Source: Cymbomonas tetramitiformis
Lineage: Eukaryota > Chlorophyta > Pyramimonadophyceae > Pyramimonadales > Pyramimonadaceae
Assembly: GCA_001247695.2 (NCBI GenBank)
Contig: LGRX02035337.1
Span: 1 to 64,000 of the forward strand
Direction: 5' to 3'
Length of the DNA stretch: 64,000 bases
Both the position numbers and the translations under genes were made by a program. The notes beneath the pieces are model-generated. The model saw only the letters and a program-made list of their open reading frames with translations. It was not told where the DNA came from and did no database searches. This document shows, in pieces, positions 57,001 to 64,000 of the stretch (position 1 is the first letter of the stretch; each line of letters begins with the position of its first letter).

Positions 57001-58768
57001 CGCAGAGCAGGATGATTATATTCCGCAACTCTTGGAAGAACTCTGGGTACCGCGCCTTCTTCTCTTTCCACGCATCTCCGTCTGCACACTCCGGACAAAA
57101 TACAACTCACCGCGGTATACTTACAACTGTATGTGTACATCTGCAATATGTCACAGACATTCGTTAAGTGTATTGCAGATATGCCCTTTGCAGATCCTAT
57201 CACAAGCATTGGGATCATAGACGCGTGCTGGGCTCTTACTCCAAATTGTGTCGTTGCGTCCACTTTCAGGAGACGTATGACGGCCATGCGCCCGCATGAG
57301 CTCAGCAACTTCAGGTGAATGGAATAGCCTCCGGAAATTTTCCTTCAAGGGCCACCAAAGGAATTGCAATCGCGGCTTCTTCGAAGTGCCATCCTCCGGA
57401 GTGCCATCCTCCTCCGCCGCTCCAAAGCTTTGCCACCGGCATTTTTTACAGTGTGGACAATGATCCGCGTTCTCCAACTCCTTCTCGTACAAACAACATC
57501 CATTGACGCACATGTCCACTCGTTGGTACGGCGTACTAAAAGCGTCGAAAGTACCCATAGCTTTAGCGAACGTCAAGGGGAAATGGGTTTCGCGAAGCTC
57601 ATCAAAGTTGTGAAGTAGGATCTCACACAACGAGGAAAACGATTTTTGGGTCAAGTTTTCCTCCAAGTTCCATTCCAGAAGATCCGCGAGGAGCTTAGTT
57701 GATCGCCGCACGTTGTGGTCCTGCGTACACATCGCAATTTCAGTGGCTGTCAATACATATGCAATATACTGCAATACATTGTCAATATGTAGGAGATATA
57801 CATACTACATATTGCACGTGCAGTTCACTGCACGATATTTGGCATAATAACGCGTTCTTAACGTCTCCCCTCCGAAAAGCTCCTTTGCAGCATTCACAAT
57901 ACTTTCCAATTGTGTTACAAGCGCTGCTTTAACGGAGTGGTCGGCATCTCCGTCGTCTTCTTCATCGAACCCCAAATCCTCCCCACCGCCATCCTTGGTC
58001 TCACCATCGGCATCCTCGGTCTTAGGCGCATCGCCATCCTCGTCGTCGGGAACTCCGGCCTCGCCGCCTTGACTCGACACATCCTTGGCTTCCACGTCCT
58101 GTTGTGCGTGTACCACCTCGTCTTCTGCGCTTGTCCTCCCGGCTTCCTCAGCATGTTCGCCCTCCTTGTCATCCATCGTGACGTCCACATCCGTATGTCT
58201 GTAGGAGAGTTGCAATGCACCTTCAATACGTTGCCAACATATTGCGAATGTGTTGTCACGCAAGCTTGCCCAATCATTCATGGGAGAGAAAGGGCGGAGA
58301 GTACCTTAAGGTTTCGCCGCGGTTGCCACAAACTACAGCATCGATCTCTTCAGGGTCCGGTGCGGGTGGCTGGATCCGCCCGTGGAGTTTCCGATGTTGT
58401 GTGCGGGTGGCCTTGCTCAACACCTTTAGTAGTACAACTCCGTAGCGCATGGCACAATCACATATAAACCGCCCTCGCTCCAATGTTACCGTGCCCACAT
58501 TTCGACGATGTATTGCATGGAGCGAGAGCCAAGGATTGGCTTCGCCCGCCGTGTTCTTCACCTCACCCATCTCCGTGTCCTTCACCTCAGCTGGCTCTTC
58601 CACCGGAGATCTGCTTCGCCCACCGCAATATATCTCCCATACATATTCAATATACCGGCAACGGTTTCTGATATATTGCAACATATTATATCATGAAAAA
58701 TCAGTATGCAAGTTGAGGTGCCTAAATATTCGTACATACCTCATGGGCTCTTCCATCTCGGCAGCCAT
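54065..58768 (-). CDS. TNP2-like (CACTA/EnSpm) transposase with C-terminal PHD finger, 10 exons
   Basis: Exons: 58740-58768 (MAAEMEEPMR), 58305-58610, about 57829-58198 (acidic: DDEDGDAPKTEDADGE), about 57195-57745 (zinc-binding CVNGCCLYEK, HCPHCKKCRW), 56596 to about 57090 (ILLCADGASIWKNK, FQILNLPPEIRSKY, LVDELEELWETG, YKCCMLCRTKG), about 56170-56478 (YDPMHEIMNLG), 55707-56054, 55117-55592 (DUF4218-like: WWMYAFESMNGKRARW), 54698-54997, and 54065-54563, which ends in a PHD finger (CGKCRVGGELLLCERAGC, HVRC, WYCRKC). The CxNxC-CPxC, ADG, NLPP, VDELxELW and DPMH blocks in this order are those of the Tnp2/Transposase_21 family, which cuts and pastes CACTA elements. Most junctions I could check agree in phase. 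In exon 6 a run of five G (near 56178) puts a stop after HPEWG. One base fewer would keep the frame, so this is a lesion, a sequencing error or a splice site I misjudge. Confidence 0.85.
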
Positions 58769-58916
58769 GGCATCCGTGGTAACTGTGCCCGGAGGCACAG
58801 CGTGAGCCGATATGCCTATGCGTCTGTATGTGTGTCATCGGGAGTAATCTGGGATTGGCACGATGACAGTGAAATTGGGCTTGAAATCACGATGAGAATG
58901 AGTACCAGATGTCCGG

Positions 58917-59152
58917 GGTATGACAGTATGACACTATGACAGTATGACAGTATGACACTATGACACTATAGTAGTATGACAGTACTGTGGGGGTGTCATC
59001 GTGGCACTCAGTCAGACCCTCGAAGAATGGTCAGATTCGCATCGGGGTCGAAAAGACAATGAAACCGAATATCAGATGTCAGGGCTATGACAGTATGACA
59101 CTATGACAGTATGACAGTATGACAGTACAGTAGTATGACAGTACTGTGTGGC
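58917..59152. repeat. Short tandem repeats upstream of the transposase
   Basis: Two clusters (58917-58990 and 59086-59150) of TATGACAGTATGACACTATG steps, each followed by a similar segment with CAGTACTGTG and GTCATCGTG. They lie 150-380 bp upstream of the transposase ATG, where subterminal transposase-binding repeats of CACTA elements are expected. I could not fix the terminal CACTA inverted repeats. Confidence 0.75.
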
Positions 59153-59667
59153 AGTCATCGTGTCAGTCTGTCGACATAACATCTGAATCGAGAATGACGA
59201 ATCGGAATTAGAAATGAGATCGGATCGGGAATTGAACGTTGAGCCGAAGTGTGACATCGGCTGCCGAGTGGTTGACCCTGCAACCTGAGTGACGAGTGAA
59301 TAAGTGGAGCACTTGAGAAGTGTTTAGCCTTCAGAACTCGGAACCGAATTATCGTTTGTACCTCAATCTGGCCCTGATCTAGTATATTATAAAATCCGAA
59401 TTGTGTACCTTTGCACGTTCAATCAAAAACATATTTCCGAGCATCTGTCGTAGTGCCCCAGGCACAATTGGTATCAATAAGCGTCAACTGAACACCTCCG
59501 CGCGTTCAGCCACGGCCACACCGTAACTTCCGTTATACTGAGGGGGGAGAACCGTTCTTTTGGGAAACTTTGCGCAACTTTTACGTCAGAAATATTATTT
59601 TTTTTCAAAGAAGGAACCCGTATACTGCTCCCAAAAGTCACCAGACATCAGCATAACGTCCCCTTCA
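59153..59667. other. AT-rich spacer, no gene
   Basis: No reading frame or RNA gene recognised. It may contain the outer end of the CACTA-type element. Confidence 0.5.
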
Positions 59668-61615
59668 TGAAGGGGGTGACTTTGTGTCACTGACAGTCAA
59701 CCCCCTTTCTGTGTCACCCCTCACTGCGAGTGTCACTTGCAGTCTGTCACGTGCTCTCCGACAGACAATCCGACACACACAAAACCCTGAGTAATTGTGT
59801 TATCAAATTGTCTTAGCCGTTTCACCAGTTCCTGACTGTTTCCCGAGCTGTGAATATATATCTCAACTATATATATATCACACTCTTCGTGAGGTTATCG
59901 GCCTGTTCCACGTATTTTCGGGAACGGTGCTTAGCTATTTCCCGTATCTATTCATCTACGTATCTACACATCTTCGTATCTTCGGCCGCCGCCGTATCTT
60001 CAACGCATCTATATTTCAACGTTTCTTCAACGTATCTACAACTGTCTCCACGTATCTACAACGTATCTATTTGCGGCCACGTATCTCTCGGAACTTTTCC
60101 GCGCATCTTCACCAACGTTTTTCGGTTAATTTACCACCTCGTATCTTCGTGTCGTATCTTCAACGCATCTACTTTGTCAACACGATTTTACTTTACGCTC
60201 TGGCTGGCAGCACTTATCCTGCAGCAAAATTGGCTTATCTCACGAAGTTTTTGACCTGACCGGCGTTTTCCCCGCGAAATTTGACCCATCATTGGTTTTT
60301 TCATCGCTGGAAATGGTTAATTTTACAGAAATTTAAGTTGTCGCCACAAACCCAAACCTCTTCCCCTTCAGATTTTACAGTTTCAGTGGTCATGGCTTCT
60401 TTGCGTCAGCGTGCCCGCATGGTAGCGTTGCATTCTACGCTGAACTTACTTCGACAACGACATTTTACCTCTGGCAACGCTCTGGTGGTGTCTGGTGGTG
60501 CTTGCGCACCAGACATCAACCTCGACGCCAACATTTCCGTCGTCGACGACGAACTCTCTGACTTCCACGACTTCATCTCTCCGCTTCCCTCGCCTTCGCC
60601 TTACACGCCCCCTAGTCACCATCTGGTGGTGTCTGGTGGTGCTATCGCACTCACTTCGCCCCTCGCCATCGTCCCTTTTGGGTTTCTTCCCATGCACTCA
60701 ATCACGTCCCCTCTCCGCATTTTTCACTTTCCACCTCCCTACCCCCTCTCCATCGACGCATTCGCTATGGTGGTGCCTGGCCGCTTTTGGCTCTTGTACC
60801 GTACAGGGATTGGTTGACCGTCACCTTGGTGGCACTCGACACCCTCCACCATCGAGGGCACCACCGCCACCGAGAATTAGAACAGACATCGGCAGTTTTG
60901 TGTTATGACCTAGCAAGCCTAGACATGCAGTTGTTGCTTAGCCGTCGCCCACGCGGGGATCCGCCACTAGATGGACTGAAAAAGGTCCCATTGGTCCGAG
61001 TAACATTTGTGTACTAGCTAGGACCTAGGGTGAATTGCTGCATCCTGCCTGTGACCTCACACCTTCGGGGTGAGGTGGTGTCATGAAGGGGGTGACTTTG
61101 TGTCACTGACAGTCAACCCCCTTTCTGTGTCACCCCTCACTGCGAGTGTCACTTGACAGACAATCCGACACACACAAAACCCTGAGTAATTGTGTTATCA
61201 AATTGTCTTAGCCGTTTCACCAGTTCCTGACTGTTTCCCGAGCTGTGAATATATATCTCACTATATATATATATCACACTCTTCGTGAGGTTATCGGCCT
61301 GTTCCACGTATTTTCGTGAACGGTGCTTTGGCTATTTCCCGTATCTACACGTATCTACGCATCTACGCATCTTCGCCGCAACGTATCTTCAACGTGTCTC
61401 CGTTTCAACGTATCTACAACTGTCTCCACGTATCTACAACGTATCTATTTGCGGCCACGTATCTCTCGGAACTTTTCCGCGCATCTTCACCAACGTTTTT
61501 CGGTTAATTTACCACCTCGTATCTTCGTGTACACGTATCTTCAACGCATCTACTTTGTCAACACGATTTTACTTTACGCTCTGGCTGGCAGCACTTATCC
61601 TGCAGCAAAATTGGC
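59668..61615 (+). mobile_element. Small element with about 550-bp direct terminal repeats (TRIM-like)
   Basis: Two direct repeats, 59668-60234 and 61084-61615, both start TGAAGGGGGTGACTTTGTGT and end CTGCAGCAAAATTGGC. They differ by a 22-bp deletion (CAGTCTGTCACGTGCTCTCC region) and a few small changes, so they are young. The repeat body has runs of ACGTATCTACAACGTATC. The 850-bp interior holds one short frame and no reverse transcriptase. Size and layout resemble a terminal-repeat retrotransposon in miniature. However, I find no clear target duplication, and the ends do not fit TG...CA neatly, so a segmental duplication is an alternative. Confidence 0.6.
60392..60817 (+). CDS. Short frame inside the TRIM-like element
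   Basis: An open frame starting MASLRQRARMVALHSTLNLL between the two direct repeats. It contains two copies of a LVVSGGA motif that come from the DNA repeat CTGGTGGTGTCTGGTGGTGC (60480 and 60622), and a related third at 60768. A hydrophobic proline-rich end follows. I do not recognise it. It may be the decayed gag-like frame of the element or just repeat-driven open sequence. Confidence 0.3.
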   Translation: MASLRQRARMVALHSTLNLLRQRHFTSGNALVVSGGACAPDINLDANISVVDDELSDFHDFISPLPSPSPYTPPSHHLVVSGGAIALTSPLAIVPFGFLPMHSITSPLRIFHFPPPYPLSIDAFAMVVPGRFWLLYRTGIG

Positions 61616-62130
61616 CGTCAGGGAGCACCCTAAAGGGTTTCCCCGGTTTATAGTAGCCAGAAAAACCTCATAGCCCACCTCCCAGAGCCTTAAAAAGGCG
61701 AAAAACAGCCAAAAATAGCCGTTTTAGGCCGTTTCCAGCCTACCCTAAAACCTCTCCCAGTAGCCCCCACCACCAAAAACCCCTTCCTCAGACCCCATAG
61801 AACAGCCTAGAACCCCCCAGTACCGCCCTCACGGCCATCAGAAGTGGGGAAAGCCCCTCCAAACAGCCCTTTCAGCAGCCTCTGGACAGCTTTCCTAGCA
61901 CCTTCTGGTATCTCCCAGCAGCACCTTGACTGGGGTATTTTGGGTCATACGGAGCAGCAGCTACCTTCTGGAGCCCTACTGAGCCCCTGGGTTGGACCTG
62001 ACACGCCTCCTTTCGCAGTTGCTTGACCTCTGCCCGCGCACTTTAGCACTCAAAAATCGTGTCGCGGAGCCCTGGCGAAATTTTGAATTCGCTGGTGCAT
62101 GTCAGTTCCCCCACAGAAATACAGGAAACA

Positions 62131-62501
62131 GTGGTGGAAGCAGGGCCCACTGAAGTGGCTACTCTATCCAGACCCCACCTTCCCACCAGCAGGAGCTTTC
62201 GACGACCATCCAGAAGGTCCTCTTCCTCCCTCGCCCCCCACCTCTGACGACGAAGAGGAGGACAACAGCTGAGCGCCTGGACACCGTCACTCTGGCTATC
62301 CCACCAGCGCGCCACGACTACGAGTACGTTCGGCAGGGGAACTACCGCTTCGGCTACCCGATCACTCAAGTTCTGGCAGTCTTTCCCGCGCTTCCTGGTG
62401 CATTCCCAGTACACGTGATCGACGGCGTCCCCCCATCTCCAGATCTTAGCCCCGCTCCTTCTCCTCCTCCTTCGCCCCCAGAAAGCGACATCGAAGAGTA
62501 G
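62131..62501 (+). CDS. Hypothetical plus-strand frame, partial, no start seen
   Basis: An open frame without an obvious ATG that reads through TAERLDTVTLAIPPARHDYE, YVRQGNYRFGYPITQVLAVF, PGAFPVHVIDGVPPSP and a proline-serine tail ending PPESDIEE and TAG (62499-62501). The middle looks like real protein. An overlapping frame also ends in an acidic PPTSDDEEEDNS tail about 230 bp earlier, suggesting duplicated or frameshifted coding segments. Function unknown. Its position after the TRIM-like element and before the Gln-rich frame suggests exons of one gene or gag-like pieces. Confidence 0.3.
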
Positions 62502-62560
62502 ATAAAAGGCGGGCAGACTCTATCCTCTGCTCACCTGTGGCTTTTGCCACACCCAGCTCT
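62500..62560 (+). promoter_or_regulatory. Possible TATA box before the Gln-rich frame
   Basis: GATAAAAGGCGGG at 62501 lies about 36 bp upstream of the ATG at 62537. This spacing fits a TATA box only if the leader is very short. Otherwise the real start is a later methionine (62585). Confidence 0.3.
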
Positions 62561-63238
62561 CGATTTGATCAGCTCAACAGTATCATGTCGCAGCACACAT
62601 CAGAGCCGCTTTCCAACATGGGAGTCAGTGCAGAACCATTACGCCCCCCATTATTTTCACCCCTCTCCTTTCCGTCCCCCGCCGCATACGCTTCCACTTT
62701 CCCCTTCCCTCTCCCGGGCACTACCATGCCCTATACCGCTGTACCACGCCCATATACCCTGCCCGATGGCACCCCTGCGCAAGCTGTGTGGAATGGCTCC
62801 AGCTGGGTACTCCCTCAAACAGCGCCCATCGCTGGGGGAGTGTCCCCAGTACCATTTACATTGGGGACTCATCACCCCATGGGTTCGTACCCCACGCCAT
62901 ATCAACAGCATCTGCAACAGCAGCAGCAGTGGCTGGCGTACCAGCAACAGTGGCCACAGCAGCAACAGCAGCAGCGGCAGCAACAACAGCAGCAGCAGCA
63001 GCAGCAGCGGCAGCCACAGCCGCAACAGCTGGTACCTACCACTTCAATGCTGTACGACCCTGCGGCGGACCCCTCACTGCAGCCGCCCTTCATTAGCATT
63101 GGCGCCGCGATTCTCCCGGACCCCCTGCAAGCACCCCCTGATGGCGGATTCCGACAGGGCGCTCCGGGCGGGGCCTCACTTTTGGTGCGCCACCTCCCAG
63201 CGGTGACAGTGGGCTACCGCGAAAGTACCCAATCGTAA
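62537..63238 (+). CDS. Proline- and glutamine-rich protein of unknown function
   Basis: A single open frame of 233 codons. Residues 1-115 are Pro/Ser/Thr/Phe-rich (FSPLSFPSPAAYASTFPFPL). Residues 122-168 are a long glutamine tract broken by W, R and L (HLQQQQQWLAYQQQWPQQQQ), encoded by CAG/CAA mixtures. The C-terminal 65 residues are mixed (FISIGAAILPDPLQAP and GASLLVRHLPAVTVGYRE). No known domain is visible. Gln-rich low-complexity proteins of this sort are found as transcription activators and as gag-like N-terminal parts of algal retroelements. AATAAA, a canonical poly(A) signal, lies 165 bp downstream (63400). The N-terminal half could equally belong to a spliced, longer gene. Confidence 0.5.
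   Translation: MAFATPSSRFDQLNSIMSQHTSEPLSNMGVSAEPLRPPLFSPLSFPSPAAYASTFPFPLPGTTMPYTAVPRPYTLPDGTPAQAVWNGSSWVLPQTAPIAGGVSPVPFTLGTHHPMGSYPTPYQQHLQQQQQWLAYQQQWPQQQQQQRQQQQQQQQQQRQPQPQQLVPTTSMLYDPAADPSLQPPFISIGAAILPDPLQAPPDGGFRQGAPGGASLLVRHLPAVTVGYRESTQS
62903..63035 (+). repeat. CAG/CAA repeat tract
   Basis: Imperfect CAG-CAA trinucleotide repeat encoding the polyglutamine stretch, with CGG and TGG interruptions. It is open in all three plus-strand frames, which explains overlapping Ser- and Ala-rich shadow frames. Confidence 0.85.
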
Positions 63239-63399
63239 ATGTTCCAAACGCGTCCCCACTCCCCACTAGCAAGTGCGATAATCAGCCAGAGTACCTAGGC
63301 CATACCTCCCGTACCGCGTGTTGCTCCCCTAGTTGTGCCACTCACTCCATCCCAAGTGTCCACGTTTAGCCACTCATGGCTATATCACAATGTCTATGA

Positions 63400-63405
63400 A
63401 TAAAG
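63400..63405 (+). terminator. Possible poly(A) signal AATAAA
   Basis: AATAAA followed by a GT-rich stretch (GCGTGCGTGAG), 3' of the Gln-rich frame. Green algae often use TGTAA instead, so this is weak. Confidence 0.35.
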
Positions 63406-63409
63406 CGTG

Positions 63410-64000
63410 CGTGAGACCAAACCTGATAGATATAACCGTCTGCGGGTTGTATATTCTATCATCACTCGGTGGAAACCCTATTTCAGGGTTTACTATTTGA
63501 ACGTGAACGTAAACGAATAGTGTAAATTGATAAGATGATTAGCCCGATTATATTATCGGCGTGTCCTTGGTTTCGGAAGTGGCTCACTGGCCTGTCACCA
63601 AACGACTACTAGAGGAAGATTCCACACGATGATTGTGATGACGGTCACGTTGTGTTATTTCCAACACATTCAAATATCATAATCGATAATCGGCACAATC
63701 GTCGATAACACTAATCGATTATTTCGGCATTTATACAAACAAAAAATTGTAATAAGGTAAATATGGAACACCGAAACCTGCACAATCGATAGTCGTTGAG
63801 ATTGCAATCCGATAATCAGCGACAAATACAATGTATCGATAGTATATCGGCTATCGCAAATATCGATATAGAGCCTTGGTATTCACATGTCGCGCCTATA
63901 GTTTCCTATGGATTCCGAGCGTGTGTTCATTGCCCCGCTAGATCCGGCTTGCGCTACGCCGGTTCGAAGCACTCGGGCAGGACGGGTGCATATGATGCAA
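63410..64000. other. AT-rich end of window, no gene
   Basis: Contains many CGATAATC/ATCGATTA steps (63690-63860) with dyad symmetry, and no open frame of interest. The last 60 bases become GC-rich again (CCGGCTTGCGCTACGCCGGT). Confidence 0.5.

Noticed and set aside
62657..63099. Minus-strand leucine- and cysteine-rich frames
   Set aside because: They are the complement of the CAG/CAA tract and have no independent support.

Overview
The window is nuclear DNA of a eukaryote. Spliceosomal introns interrupt both recognisable genes (GT-AG, with a few GC-AG candidates), there are no operons, and transposable elements and minisatellites are abundant. The main gene is closest by eye to a plant-type BEACH protein. 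The high-GC exons, introns packed with minisatellites, short plant-type telomere motifs (TTTAGGG) and a CACTA/TNP2-type transposase suggest the green lineage, most likely a unicellular alga. The species cannot be fixed from the sequence.

Left part (1-6.2 kb): intermediate GC, no convincing gene, several degenerate duplicated repeats and microsatellites.

Centre (6.2-39.25 kb): one very large minus-strand gene of about 40 exons, running from an ATG near 39251 to a TGA at 6203-6205. It encodes a BEACH-WD40 scaffold protein. In protein order I see an alpha-helical armadillo-like N-terminal region, a concanavalin A-like/DUF4704-type region, further helical repeats, a PH-BEACH domain, the BEACH domain and C-terminal WD40 repeats. 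From the PH domain to the stop, exon phases fit at every junction, apart from one inner exon edge (near 13.56 kb) that I could not fix. The C-terminal residues resemble the plant BCHB/BCHC (neurobeachin-like) group. At least 15 different minisatellites, an inverted-repeat foldback sequence and dispersed repeats lie in its introns.

Right part (39.3-64 kb): lower GC and dominated by mobile DNA. A 10.0-kb LTR retrotransposon (42923-52942) has near-identical LTRs and a perfect 5-bp target duplication, but no recognisable gag or pol. It sits inside a minus-strand reading frame that reads straight through once one target copy and the element are subtracted. Next comes a ten-exon minus-strand TNP2-like (CACTA superfamily) transposase gene (54065-58768) with a C-terminal PHD finger. 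Its introns are short, AT-rich and look alike, and they resemble a tandem array just downstream. A smaller element with about 550-bp direct terminal repeats lies at 59668-61615, followed by plus-strand proline- and glutamine-rich reading frames (62.1-63.24 kb) of unknown origin. An inverted-repeat sequence with RNA polymerase III A- and B-box matches lies at 41567-41737.

All coordinates and splice sites were read by eye. Exon edges marked approximate could be off by a few codons. No database search was possible.
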